Part shown: positions 52,947 through 62,162 of the stretch, in pieces
Position numbering within the stretch: position 1 is the first letter of the stretch
Layout of the letters: the number at the start of each line of letters is the position of its first letter
From: Desulfosporosinus lacus DSM 15449
GTDB lineage: Bacteria > Bacillota > Desulfitobacteriia > Desulfitobacteriales > Desulfitobacteriaceae
Direction of reading: 5' to 3'
Length of the DNA stretch: 64,000 nt
Assembly (NCBI RefSeq): GCF_900129935.1
Contig: NZ_FQXJ01000019.1
Location: 18,198-82,197 of the forward strand
Position numbers and translations under genes: made by a program
The notes under the pieces: generated by a model
What the model was told of the DNA's origin: nothing
Databases searched by the model: none
What the model saw: the letters and a program-made list of their open reading frames with translations, nothing else

Positions 52947-53522
52947 ATGAGTAAAGAAGAGACCGGGAGTCAACTAATCAGTACGAGACAAAGCATACTT
53001 GAGGCAGCTAGTAAATTGATTGCCCAGAAAGGTGTCAAAAATACCAGTCTTGCTGATATCTCCAAAGAAGTTGGCATAAGCAAAGGAACATTATATTACT
53101 ACTACTCTAATAAGAGTGATATTATTTACGACATTGCAGATATTCATCTTAAAAAAATTACCGAAGAGCTTTTATCTTGGATTGACAATATCGAGCATAA
53201 CCTTATAGCGGAGGAAGTATTAAGGGTGGTATTCGAAAGAATATCGACGGCTGAAACCAGGGGAAAGTTGCATCTTTATCTTATTAGCGATGCAGTAACG
53301 AGCAATGAACCCCTTAATCAACGTTTTAGGGAAAAGTATAAAGAATGGAGAATCACACTGGAAAATGGGTTAAGAAAGGTGTTAAAAGAAAGTTCAACAG
53401 ACTATAGAGTATTATCTTATATAATATTGGCTGCAATTGACGGATTTACAATTCAGTGCAGGCTTGGTGAGGAAACGATTCCAATTGATGGGATTGCTAA
53501 AATATTATCAAAGGTTAAGTAA
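52947..53522 (+). CDS. TetR family transcriptional regulator
   Basis: 191 residues with the TetR helix-turn-helix: RQSILEAASKLIAQKGVKNTSLADISKEVGISKGTLYYYYSNKSDIIYDI (near residues 14-62). The ligand domain is unassigned. It precedes the alcohol dehydrogenase/AOR operon by ~200 bp and a palindrome lies just after its stop, so it probably controls that operon. Confidence 0.88.
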   Translation: MSKEETGSQLISTRQSILEAASKLIAQKGVKNTSLADISKEVGISKGTLYYYYSNKSDIIYDIADIHLKKITEELLSWIDNIEHNLIAEEVLRVVFERISTAETRGKLHLYLISDAVTSNEPLNQRFREKYKEWRITLENGLRKVLKESSTDYRVLSYIILAAIDGFTIQCRLGEETIPIDGIAKILSKVK

Positions 53523-53527
53523 TTATT

Positions 53528-53565
53528 TAGCTTCTATCGGTCGGTCGGACGACTGATAGAAGCTA
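53528..53565. promoter_or_regulatory. Long palindrome between tetR and the adh-aor genes
   Basis: TAGCTTCTATC and GATAGAAGCTA are the arms, and inside lie GTCG and CGAC around GTCGGA. The CGGTCGGTCGGAC core resembles TetR-type operators. No T-run follows, so an operator role is favoured over a terminator, though it also sits where the tetR transcript would end. Confidence 0.45.
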
Positions 53566-53738
53566 CTAAAAGGAGTAGAGAATGGTATTATAACAAAAGT
53601 GATCATATTTTTGGATAAATAACTAAAAGATAAGTAAATTTTAGGCGAAAGCATAAGAATTAGTGGGAGTTCAAACAAGGGCAGGATCTTGGACGTGACT
53701 AAGGAGACTCAATGTTTAAGAGGGGGAGGGTGATATGT

Positions 53739-54938
53739 ATGTATCAATTGTATTGCAGGATTTATCAATGCGTTTTCAAAGGGATTTCTTACTTGTTGCC
53801 TTGGCGTATGCCAGAGTTGATAGAGGGAGAAAACAGCTTGAACAAGTTGCCAAAGCTAATTAAAAATAAGGGTATTGACAGCGTTTTGATAGTAACTGAC
53901 AAAATGATTGTATCACTGGGACTTATGGATGGATTGCTTAAAGGCTTGAGCAATGAGGGCGTTGACTTTATAGTATATGATCGAACTGTCCCGAACCCAA
54001 CTATTGATAATATTGAGGAAGCATTACAGATGTACAATACAAACAATTGCAAAGGTATAGTAGCTTTTGGCGGCGGATCACCCATTGATTGTGCAAAGGG
54101 TGTAGGTGCACGTGCAGCAAGACCGAAAAAGAGCATTCCTCAAATGAAGGGGTTATTTAAGGTTTTGAAAAAAATCCCTCCTCTATATGCTATTCCAACA
54201 ACCTCCGGTACTGGCAGTGAAACCACAATTGCGGCAGTTATTACGGACAACAGGACCCATGAAAAGTATGCAATCAATGACACCGCTCTAATTCCACAAT
54301 ATGCAGTGCTTGACCCGGTGCTTACGGTTAATCTGCCGCCACATATTACCTCGACAACCGGGATTGATGCTTTGACACATGCCGTCGAAGCTTACATCGG
54401 CAGGAGTAACACAAAAGCCACAAAACAGTATAGTAGAAATGCAGTAAAGTTGATTTTCGAAAACATTTATGAAGCATATTCCAACGGCCAAAACCTTGCT
54501 GCGCGTAAGAATATGCAAGAGGCTTCGTTTTTTGCTGGTCTGGCATTTACACGAGCCTATGTTGGTTATGTCCATGCGATCGCCCATACGCTTGGTGGAT
54601 TTTACTCAGTTCCTCACGGACTGGCTAATGCTATCATCCTGCCTTATGTTTTAGAATACTATGGCAAGTCAGTACACAAACCTTTGTCTAAGCTTGCCGA
54701 TTTGGTTGGTTTAAGTGAACCAGGCGATAACAGTGAACAAAAATCAGTTAACTTTATTAATGCAATTAAGAAGCTCAATGAAAGTATGGGGATTCCCAAT
54801 AAGGTGAACGGCATTATTGAGAGTGATGTTCCTTTAATGGTAAAACGTGCTTTGGCAGAAAGCAACCCGCTTTATCCTGTGCCAAAGATTATGAATGAAG
54901 AGGATATAATGAGAATTTATCTTATTATTAAGGAGTAG
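53739..54938 (+). CDS. Iron-containing alcohol dehydrogenase
   Basis: 399 residues from ATG 53739 after GGGGGAGGG; ATG 53712, with its own AAGGAG, would add nine residues. Group III ADH signs: NAD loop FGGGSPIDCAKG near residue 108, PTTSGTGSE near 148, and the Fe ligands in DALTHAVEAYIG and HAIAHTLGGFYSVPHG near 210-300. It interconverts an alcohol and aldehyde, which the AOR encoded 6 bp downstream could oxidise or form from the acid. Confidence 0.88.
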   Translation: MYQLYCRIYQCVFKGISYLLPWRMPELIEGENSLNKLPKLIKNKGIDSVLIVTDKMIVSLGLMDGLLKGLSNEGVDFIVYDRTVPNPTIDNIEEALQMYNTNNCKGIVAFGGGSPIDCAKGVGARAARPKKSIPQMKGLFKVLKKIPPLYAIPTTSGTGSETTIAAVITDNRTHEKYAINDTALIPQYAVLDPVLTVNLPPHITSTTGIDALTHAVEAYIGRSNTKATKQYSRNAVKLIFENIYEAYSNGQNLAARKNMQEASFFAGLAFTRAYVGYVHAIAHTLGGFYSVPHGLANAIILPYVLEYYGKSVHKPLSKLADLVGLSEPGDNSEQKSVNFINAIKKLNESMGIPNKVNGIIESDVPLMVKRALAESNPLYPVPKIMNEEDIMRIYLIIKE

Positions 54939-54944
54939 GTAATT

Positions 54945-56843
54945 ATGTTTGGTTATGCTGAGAAAATTGCTAAGATAAATCTGAGCAGTGGCAAAGTTGA
55001 GGATTATCCCGTGTCTGATAAAGACAGAGAAATGTTTTTTGGAGGCAAGACTCTGGCTGCTAAGATTATCTATGATTCTTTCAAGAGCAAGGTGGAAGCA
55101 TTTTCTGAGGAGAACATTATTGTAATCACCACTTCCCCTCTTACAAGTTCAACATCACCGTGTTCATCCAGGTTTAATGTGTCCACAATTTCCCCTTTAA
55201 CAGGTCTTTTAGTTTCCTCAAATTGTGGCGGAAGCTTTGGATTACATCTCCGGCGTGCGGGTTATGATGGATTGGTCATTTGCGGAAAAAGTAAGGGAAA
55301 GGTATATATCGATATCCGGAATGAAGATATATCCATTAAAAATGCTGAACATTTATGGGGAAAAAATACAAGCGAAGTACAAGATTTGTTGGGTGGAAAA
55401 AACATAGGTAAATTCGTCATTGGTATAGCCGGCGAAAACATGGTGAGGTATGCAGCTGTTATCAGCGAGGAGCGGGCTGCGGGGCGTGGGGGAGTTGGCG
55501 CTGTTTTTGGTTTCAAAAATCTTAAAGGTATTATTGCGAGTGGAACAGACAACATAAGAATTTACGACAGGGATAATTTAAAAAAACACAACCTGAATTG
55601 GATTAAAAAGCTTAAATCACATCTACTTACTGGGGAACAGTTGCCAAAGCTGGGAACTGCGTCGCTTGTAAGTATGATGAATTTTCGCAATCAACTTGCT
55701 ACTAAGAATTATTCAAGGGGCAATTATAAGGATTTTGAAAAGATTAATGGTGAAACATTAAGACAAGATTTTACAATAAAAAATAAGGGCTGTGTTACTT
55801 GCCCAATTCAATGTGGCAGGGTGGTCAAAGCCTATGGGAAAAATGTTAAAGGACCTGAGTTGGAGACAATGGGGTTATTAGGCAGCAATTTGCTTAACAA
55901 TGATATGCAAAGTATCTTAAACCTCAATCATCTATGCGACGAGTATGGAATGGATACCATTAGTTTTGGGAGCAGTGTTGGTTTTGCAATGGAACTCAAT
56001 GAAAAAGGCTTATGGAATAGTGGCTTGAACTTTGGCGACTGTATAGGTCTGGAGGAATTAGTTAAAAAAGTTGCAACTCGGCAAGGAATTGGTGATGTAT
56101 TGGCAGAAGGAACAAGACGTATTGCAGATAAATATGGCGGCAATGACTTTGCGATGAATGTCAAAGGTCTGGAGATTGCCGCATATGAACCTCGGGCTGC
56201 ACAGGGGATGGGACTTGGGTATGCAACAGCAAACAGAGGAGGTTGTCACTTAAATGGCGGTTACCTTGTTGTGCTTGAAGGACTGGGGCTGAATGTTAGC
56301 GGGAGGATCTCCAAGGGAAAAGCTGCCTATACGATTTTCTTTCAAGATCTCATGGAAGCAGTATCAGCTGGTGGAACGTGTTTATTTACCACTTACTCGT
56401 TATTACCACGGGCACTGATAAAAAATCCCAATAATATTCTTGTGAGGTTTATTAACAAAGTTATACCTTCTTTTGGTTGGTTAGTGGCCTTTTTGCATAA
56501 CCATTCTTGGTTAATGAGTTTTAACGTAAAGGGTATACTGCCGCATCCTTATTCAATTAAATCAGTGACAGGCTTTGAAACAACTATCGGAAGATTTATC
56601 AAAACCGGAGAACGGGGTTACAACCTGGAAAGAATTATCAATATTAGACAAGGTTTGAAGAGTAGTGACGATACCCTCCCCAAGAGACTTATAAGTGAAC
56701 TTCAAAGGGCAGATGACGCTGACAGTAAGGTGAAATTGGATGTAATGATTAAAGATTACTACAAAATCAGAGGCTGGGATGAACAGGGTGTGCCAACAAG
56801 ACGCAGACTGAAAAAGTTAGGTTTGGAAGGCTATAGTATATGA
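54945..56843 (+). CDS. Aldehyde:ferredoxin oxidoreductase (tungsten-type)
   Basis: 632 residues of the AOR family: N-terminal domain KIAKINLSSGKVEDYPVSDKDREMFFGGKTLAAKI, cofactor-side segments ISPLTGLLVSSNCGGSFG and SEERAAGRGGVGAV, and the [4Fe-4S] motif CVTCPIQCGR near residue 285 with a later Cys in GGCHLNGGY. It uses ferredoxin to convert aldehydes and carboxylic acids and normally holds a tungsten bis-pterin. A MoaD-like gene overlaps its end. Confidence 0.92.
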   Translation: MFGYAEKIAKINLSSGKVEDYPVSDKDREMFFGGKTLAAKIIYDSFKSKVEAFSEENIIVITTSPLTSSTSPCSSRFNVSTISPLTGLLVSSNCGGSFGLHLRRAGYDGLVICGKSKGKVYIDIRNEDISIKNAEHLWGKNTSEVQDLLGGKNIGKFVIGIAGENMVRYAAVISEERAAGRGGVGAVFGFKNLKGIIASGTDNIRIYDRDNLKKHNLNWIKKLKSHLLTGEQLPKLGTASLVSMMNFRNQLATKNYSRGNYKDFEKINGETLRQDFTIKNKGCVTCPIQCGRVVKAYGKNVKGPELETMGLLGSNLLNNDMQSILNLNHLCDEYGMDTISFGSSVGFAMELNEKGLWNSGLNFGDCIGLEELVKKVATRQGIGDVLAEGTRRIADKYGGNDFAMNVKGLEIAAYEPRAAQGMGLGYATANRGGCHLNGGYLVVLEGLGLNVSGRISKGKAAYTIFFQDLMEAVSAGGTCLFTTYSLLPRALIKNPNNILVRFINKVIPSFGWLVAFLHNHSWLMSFNVKGILPHPYSIKSVTGFETTIGRFIKTGERGYNLERIINIRQGLKSSDDTLPKRLISELQRADDADSKVKLDVMIKDYYKIRGWDEQGVPTRRRLKKLGLEGYSI

Positions 56844-57088
56844 TTACTGTTAAGTTTTTTGGGTTGATTTGTGTTGACTGTAATATAAGGCAGCTGATTG
56901 TAAAAGAAGGCACAGTAAAGCAGGTGTTAAATCAGGTCATGCAAAGCTGTCCAAACATCTCTGAACATCGGCTGAGTCAGGCAATTATGTTTGTCAATAA
57001 ACAACACATCAATGGTAAAAAGCGTTTTTCTGTGCTACTAAAGGATGGCGATGAGTTGGCATTACTCAGTCCTTCCAGTGGAGGGTAA
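56840..57088 (+). CDS. MoaD/ThiS-like sulfur carrier
   Basis: 82 residues, ending in the Gly-Gly tail (SPSSGG) that becomes a thiocarboxylate in molybdopterin synthesis. The ATG overlaps the AOR stop (ATGA). A dedicated MoaD beside AOR suggests a pterin supply matched to the tungsten enzyme. No MoaE is in the window. Confidence 0.85.
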   Translation: MITVKFFGLICVDCNIRQLIVKEGTVKQVLNQVMQSCPNISEHRLSQAIMFVNKQHINGKKRFSVLLKDGDELALLSPSSGG

Positions 57089-57115
57089 ATGATCTGCAAA
57101 TTATCAGGAGTTACA

Positions 57116-57156
57116 ACAACCCCCCCATTAATGACGTGGTAATGGGGGGGTTGTTT
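57116..57156 (+). terminator. Terminator of the adh-aor-moaD operon
   Basis: ACAACCCCCCCATTA and TAATGGGGGGGTTGT form a perfect 15-bp stem with T after it, 28 bp past the MoaD-like stop. Confidence 0.85.
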
Positions 57157-57196
57157 ATGAAAAATGAGATTATCCCTATTTTTGGAGTGATTAACT

Positions 57197-58111
57197 TTAA
57201 CTATCTGGTTCGTGGTTACAACTGAAGTGATTTTCTAGTACTCGTAAAAAATCTGCTGGAAATGGAGCTTCAACTGCAATTTCACGCTCCTCAACCGGGT
57301 GTGGGAAGTGTAAAAATGAGGCGTGTAAAGCTTGACCCGTTATGAATGGCGAGCCTTTTCCATACATCCTGTCTCCGATAATTGGATGCCCAACGTGAGT
57401 TAAATGAACACGGATTTGATGAGTCCTGCCGGTGGCTAGAGTTAGTTCTAACAGTGAAGCTTCAGAAAAGCTCCGAATCGTTTTGTAATGGGTAACAGCT
57501 TGGTCCCCTTTGGGATTTACCGCGCGCCGGTTCGGCTTGGTAGGGTGTGAGCCGATTGGGGCATTGATGGTTCCGGCTGGAGGATCCATAAGACCATGAA
57601 CCACGGCTTGGTAAGTGCGCTTTAGAATTCCTTCTTTCAGCAAGCCATCTAATAAGGCTTGGGTATGGCTGTCTTTGGCAAATACAACACACCCTGAAGT
57701 TTCTCTGTCCAGGCGGTGTATTGGACGAACTGTGCAGATTGCTCCCTGCTGTTGATAGTAATGGGCAAGGTAATTGCTTAACGTACCCCGGGAAGTTTGG
57801 CCCGCAGGATGTACCAATAGACCAGAGGGCTTATTCAATACTATTAGATAACTATCCTCGTACAAGACTTCAATTGGACCTGACTCCGGTTCAACTCCGT
57901 AGGACGAGTCTTCAAGGGACAGTACTCGTAAAATATCTCCCGTTTTAACCTTCTTCTGTAAGAAAACGGGCTTTTTGTTAAGCAAGATTCCTTTTAGTCG
58001 GGTTAGCTTCTGAATCTTTCTTCCTGAATACTTCTGAACCTGTTTTAGGTAGACCTCAATCGTAAGACCTTGATGCTCCTCATCAATAGGGTATGCATTA
58101 TATGACTTCAT
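57197..58111 (-). CDS. RluA-family pseudouridine synthase
   Basis: 304 residues from ATG 58111. N-terminal S4-like RNA-binding domain (~1-75: LKQVQKYSGRKIQKLTRLKGILLNKKPV) and the RluA catalytic domain with HRLDRETSGCVVFAKDS, whose Asp attacks uridine, plus TGRTHQIRVHLTHVGHPIIGD. It modifies U in rRNA or tRNA; the target is not assigned. The frame runs to 58168 but no ribosome site is clear at either start. Confidence 0.88.
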   Translation of the reverse strand: MKSYNAYPIDEEHQGLTIEVYLKQVQKYSGRKIQKLTRLKGILLNKKPVFLQKKVKTGDILRVLSLEDSSYGVEPESGPIEVLYEDSYLIVLNKPSGLLVHPAGQTSRGTLSNYLAHYYQQQGAICTVRPIHRLDRETSGCVVFAKDSHTQALLDGLLKEGILKRTYQAVVHGLMDPPAGTINAPIGSHPTKPNRRAVNPKGDQAVTHYKTIRSFSEASLLELTLATGRTHQIRVHLTHVGHPIIGDRMYGKGSPFITGQALHASFLHFPHPVEEREIAVEAPFPADFLRVLENHFSCNHEPDS

Positions 58112-58360
58112 AACGCCGGTTCCAATCTTTGCACTCTTGTCACAACATTTCCTGTGTATTTTAATCATATTAAGCTAACACTAAAAGGGGAAAACTCTCC
58201 CTCTACACTACCATATTTTCACCTCAATATCATATAAAAAACCATTTTAACTAAGTTTTTTAAATATGAAGGCATAGATATTTCATTTCACTTATGAAAG
58301 TAGATAGAAGAAAAGCAATGATTTTCTTTGGTTGGTTAATGAAGTATGATCTAAATTAAA

Positions 58361-58399
58361 TACAGCTAGGAAACATGATAGTTTCCTAGCTGTATTTTT
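58361..58399. terminator. 14-bp hairpin downstream of the Gly-rich protein gene
   Basis: TACAGCTAGGAAAC and GTTTCCTAGCTGTA are a perfect stem. ATTTTTC lies on the plus side and ATTTAATTT on the minus side, 20 bp beyond the minus-strand gene's stop, so it probably terminates that gene. Confidence 0.75.
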
Positions 58400-58414
58400 C
58401 ATTTTAAACCCTGC

Positions 58415-58912
58415 TTAGAAGTTCACGCAGGCTCCACTGCCCATTCCGCCCCCAAAGCCCCCTCCAGTGCGTTGACCTGAATTATTCCCTTTTCGCCCCA
58501 TACCCTGACCCACTCCTTGGCCCTGCCCCAGACCAAATCCGGCTCCCGTACTTTTTCCAATTGCTGCACTGCCTGTTCCGTCGCAGGTGGCTTGATTTGT
58601 CTTCAGTGAGTTATAAATAGCGTCCGCTTGTTCCTGAGTAAGGTTGCCGGCTGCTACTCTTTGGTCAAGGATTGCTTTCTTTTGCTCAAGAGTTTGTGCT
58701 TTGAACTCGTCTAACTTACCTGCTTCATCTGCTATAGTAGCGTATGTCTTTCCTGTTGCTCTTTCTGCCGTGACCTGTTCGACAGTTTTAGAAGTTAATC
58801 CTGCTGTAATTTCTGCAGGCGTCTGACCGATTACTGCTGCAAAAGCAGTTCCTGTCACCCCTAAAAGCCCTACAATTGTGGCGGCTGCAATGTAAGTTTT
58901 CATTTTTCTCAT
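58415..58912 (-). CDS. Secreted DUF2680-like protein with Gly-rich tail
   Basis: 165 residues with a signal peptide cleaved after about residue 25 (AAATIVGLLGVTGTAFA). The middle, QTPAEITAGLTSKTVEQVTAERATGKTYATIADEAGKLDEFKAQTLEQKKAILDQRVAAGNLTQEQADAIY, is the DUF2680 pattern. The tail is rich in Gly and Gln. Likely exported and of unknown function. Confidence 0.8.
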   Translation of the reverse strand: MRKMKTYIAAATIVGLLGVTGTAFAAVIGQTPAEITAGLTSKTVEQVTAERATGKTYATIADEAGKLDEFKAQTLEQKKAILDQRVAAGNLTQEQADAIYNSLKTNQATCDGTGSAAIGKSTGAGFGLGQGQGVGQGMGRKGNNSGQRTGGGFGGGMGSGACVNF

Positions 58913-59130
58913 GATTGTTTCGCTCCTTTTGATTAGTTAATTTAACCTTATGACTGAATTATAGCCAGGATATGTGTCAAAAGTATGACAAATCAAAGCT
59001 AAATTAAAAAGAGTTTTGCTTTTCAATATTGCTATTTTAACATTATTATAATATAAAGAATTAAGTATTTGTCCAGTTATTAACCATAATAGCAGAGTGT
59101 GATTAATAACTAATTAGAAGGGGGATCTTA

Positions 59131-60741
59131 ATGCTCGACTTTAACACACTTCATAATCCTTATGCGTCCCGCCGAATGACTGCTTACGCCAAAAACGGTA
59201 TGGTAGCCTCTGCCCAGCCTCTTGCAGCTGAAGCTGGGTTATCTGTCTTGAGAAAAGGCGGAAATGCGATAGATGCAGCGATTGCTGCTGCCGTATGCCT
59301 GACGGTTTTGGAGCCGACCTCGAACGGAATTGGAGGAGATGCCTTTGCCTTAGTATGGACAAAGGGTCAACTTTATGGGCTTAATTCTAGTGGTCCTGCA
59401 CCTCAACAGCTCACCATGCAGACTTTAAAAAATGCCGGGTGTCAAGAAATGCCTGCTTATGGATGGTTCCCTGTCACCGTTCCGGGAGCGCCAGCAGCTT
59501 GGGCCGAATTATCAGCCCGTTTTGGTAAGCTTCCCCTAACTGAGGTGATGGCACCTGCCATAAAGTATGCGGAAGAAGGTTACCCCATTTCTCCGACGGT
59601 AGGAAGGAATTGGGAGATCTCCTTTGACCGATATGTTCATAAGCTTAAAGGCGAGCAGTTTGAGAACTGGTTTCGAACGTTTGCTCCTCAAGGGCGTGCT
59701 CCAAAAATTGGGGAGCTCTGGAGGTCTGCGGATCAGGCCCGAACGTTACAATCGATTGCTGAAACAAAGGCTCAATCGTTTTACCATGGAGACATAGCTG
59801 ATAAGATCGTTCAATTTTCTCAACGTCACAACGGTTTTCTGAGGAAAGTAGATTTAGCTGCTTACAAGCCTGAATGGGTAAACCCGATCTCCGTAAATTA
59901 TCGTGGCTATGACGTATGGGAGATTCCTCCTAACGGACATGGATTAGTCGCGTTGATGGCTTTAAATATTTTAAAAGGGTTTGATTTTGAGATGAAAGAG
60001 TGTGCAAATTCCTATCATCTTCAAATCGAGGCCCTAAAGTTGGCATTTGCTGACGGGAAGAAATACATAGCTGATCCATCTCAGATGTCATTAAATATTG
60101 AAGGTCTTCTTTCGGAAGGATATGCTGCGGATCGCCGAAAGCTAATTGGAGAAAGAGCTCTTCAGCCCGAACCTGGAAACCCGCCGAAAGGGGGGACGGT
60201 TTATTTGGCAACTGCAGATGGGGAGGGAAATATGGTTTCGTTTATTCAAAGCAACTATAAGGGATTTGGTTCAGGATTGGTCGTCCCAGAGACGGGGATT
60301 AGCCTTCACAATCGCGGGAATAATTTTTCCCTGGATCCCAACCACGCTAATTGTCTTCAACCGGGTAAAAGGCCTTACCATACTATCATTCCCGGATTCT
60401 TAACAAAAGATAGCCTTCCAGTTGGCCCCTTCGGAGTTATGGGAGGATTTATGCAACCTCAAGGACATGTCCAGGTTGTCATGAACACTCTTGATTATCA
60501 TATGAATCCTCAAGCAAGCCTTGATGCACCTCGTTGGCAATGGATTAATGGGAAAACCATTGAGATTGAACACTCTTTCCCAGAGCATATTGCTCAGGAA
60601 CTTGTCCGCAGGGGACATGACATAAAATGGTCGATGGATACATCCAGTTTTGGACGCGGTCAAATCATCTGGAGAACCGCAGATGGGATATTAGCCGGAG
60701 GCACTGAGCCAAGAGCGGATGGGCATATTGCCATGTGGTAA
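59131..60741 (+). CDS. Gamma-glutamyltransferase family protein (YwrD-like, no signal peptide)
   Basis: 536 residues with GGT landmarks: MVASAQPLAAEAGLSVLRKGGNAIDAAIAAA, TSNGIGGDAFALVW, and the cut site and nucleophile Thr in KGGTVYLATADGEGNMVSF near residue 352. A large and small subunit form by self-cleavage before that Thr. Lack of a signal peptide points to a cytoplasmic enzyme like B. subtilis YwrD. It transfers or hydrolyses gamma-glutamyl groups. GAAGGGGG precedes the ATG. Confidence 0.9.
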   Translation: MLDFNTLHNPYASRRMTAYAKNGMVASAQPLAAEAGLSVLRKGGNAIDAAIAAAVCLTVLEPTSNGIGGDAFALVWTKGQLYGLNSSGPAPQQLTMQTLKNAGCQEMPAYGWFPVTVPGAPAAWAELSARFGKLPLTEVMAPAIKYAEEGYPISPTVGRNWEISFDRYVHKLKGEQFENWFRTFAPQGRAPKIGELWRSADQARTLQSIAETKAQSFYHGDIADKIVQFSQRHNGFLRKVDLAAYKPEWVNPISVNYRGYDVWEIPPNGHGLVALMALNILKGFDFEMKECANSYHLQIEALKLAFADGKKYIADPSQMSLNIEGLLSEGYAADRRKLIGERALQPEPGNPPKGGTVYLATADGEGNMVSFIQSNYKGFGSGLVVPETGISLHNRGNNFSLDPNHANCLQPGKRPYHTIIPGFLTKDSLPVGPFGVMGGFMQPQGHVQVVMNTLDYHMNPQASLDAPRWQWINGKTIEIEHSFPEHIAQELVRRGHDIKWSMDTSSFGRGQIIWRTADGILAGGTEPRADGHIAMW

Positions 60742-60759
60742 TTAGCGGAGGTTTTAGTG

Positions 60760-60790
60760 ACTCCTAGATATAAGCATCTAGGAGTTTTTT
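60760..60790 (+). terminator. Terminator of the GGT gene
   Basis: ACTCCTAGAT and ATCTAGGAGT form a perfect 10-bp stem with a T-run. Confidence 0.88.
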
Positions 60791-60910
60791 GCTCTTTTTT
60801 TGTTGTTGCTGCTTTTGCTGCCTTTTACTGTGGCAAATTAATAATACAAAATGTATGATATAATTGACAAAAAGATAAATACGTATTACTATTATACTTG
60901 AGGTGTTGGA

Positions 60911-61120
60911 ATGAGCAAAAATTTGAAGTTGAAATCTTCAAGGGCGGCTAAAGACATGTCACAAAAAGATCTGGCAGATGCCACGGGAGTAACTCGGCAG
61001 ACTATTAATGCCATTGAAAAAGGGGATTATAATCCATCTATTAAGTTGTGCGTTTCTATCTGCAAAGTATTAGGGAAAACCCTCGATCAACTATTTTGGG
61101 AGGAAGATGAAGATGAGTAG
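60911..61120 (+). CDS. XRE-family small regulator
   Basis: 69 residues, nearly all a helix-turn-helix: MSQKDLADATGVTRQTINAIEKGDYNPSIKLCVSICKVLGKTLDQLFWEE. This is the short Cro/C1-like type often paired with a membrane protein gene. The next gene overlaps its end by 8 bp, forming a regulator/membrane-protein pair. Confidence 0.9.
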   Translation: MSKNLKLKSSRAAKDMSQKDLADATGVTRQTINAIEKGDYNPSIKLCVSICKVLGKTLDQLFWEEDEDE

Positions 61121-61559
61121 AACTAACTTAGATGAAATGCAAGTTCAAAAACGAAACATGGTTGGGAATCAAGCGTTTATGTTACTTTTTTACCTTCTTT
61201 TGATTGACATTGGGCTCAGTGGGTTTGGTTTCCGCTGGCTTCAGTATCCCATGAATGTTTTCGTTATTATGCTAGGGTGTATGACTTATTATTTGACTCG
61301 AATAATATGGAATAATTCCTACGTTGGACCTAGACCTAAAAATAGAAATGAGAATATAGGTAGAAGAATTGCCCTTGGTATTGGGGGGGCAGCATTCGTG
61401 GCTGGAACAGTTGCTTATCTCAACATGGATTCTTTGAAAAAACCAATTTCAACTGGGGATAATAGTGCGATGATTTTATTTGTGTTTTCAATCGTATTAT
61501 TTATTGTATTAGGGATTGTTAGCTTACTCACTAAGTGGCAAGCTAGAAACGATGAATAA
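61113..61559 (+). CDS. DUF6773-like membrane protein, XRE partner
   Basis: ATG 61113 is 9 nt after GGAGG. The 148-residue product has four membrane helices (about 20-38, 44-62, 85-103, 118-138). It overlaps the XRE gene. Such pairs in Firmicutes are usually controlled together, but the role is not known. Confidence 0.7.
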   Translation: MSRTNLDEMQVQKRNMVGNQAFMLLFYLLLIDIGLSGFGFRWLQYPMNVFVIMLGCMTYYLTRIIWNNSYVGPRPKNRNENIGRRIALGIGGAAFVAGTVAYLNMDSLKKPISTGDNSAMILFVFSIVLFIVLGIVSLLTKWQARNDE

Positions 61560-61782
61560 TTAACCAGCGACAAATCATCAATGCTTAGAGGGTAAAGGTG
61601 CTGATGAAAACTTTAGCATAAAGGTTTAAGAAGTTTTTTTGAAGGAACCTTATGTAGGGGGGATAAGATTTAACCCCTGGATATGTGGTTTATACCCTAA
61701 TGCCGAGAATAGGCACAGATTATGTATGGAAAAATGTTTTACCTGCAATACTAGGGTTAATGTGAGATTGGAGGTATTTTTC

Positions 61783-61860
61783 ATGGGAGACAAAAGTCCT
61801 AGGAACAAGGAGAAAATGAAGAAGAAGTCTGAGAAGAAAGCTACTCCTCCAGTATCTTAG
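61783..61860 (+). CDS. 25-residue basic small protein (MGDKSP family)
   Basis: ATG 61783 lies 8 nt after TTGGAGGT. The product MGDKSPRNKEKMKKKSEKKA plus TPPVS matches a widespread tiny basic family beginning MGDKSPK in Gram-positive bacteria. Function unknown; a nucleic-acid-binding role is conceivable from the charge. The longer frame upstream has no start support. Confidence 0.65.
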   Translation: MGDKSPRNKEKMKKKSEKKATPPVS

Positions 61861-61932
61861 TTCTAATCTCGAAAATTCATAGGTAATTATAATTCTCTAG
61901 ATGACTTCGGTATTAAGCCGGGGTCTATTTTT

Positions 61933-61980
61933 CTCTAAACACTTACAACTTTGATAAACAAATATAGTAAGTGTTTAGAG
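61933..61980. repeat. 14-bp inverted repeat
   Basis: CTCTAAACACTTAC and GTAAGTGTTTAGAG are exact complements with a 20-nt AT-rich loop. It lies after the small protein gene with no T-run, so it may be a terminator without a tail or a regulator site for the nitroreductase gene. Confidence 0.4.
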
Positions 61981-62162
61981 AGTTTAAGTTTCCGGGCGTA
62001 GATTGTGAAAAGAGTCATTATGTAAAAGAACTTTTATAATCTCCAGTATTTGCTATAATAGTGTGCTAGAAGCATTTCCTTTGCAACCTAGAAATGGGTA
62101 TCGTAAACAGGTGCTTACAAAGATAGTGGTTGGTGTTAAATAAAAGTCTTGGAGGTTTTGGT

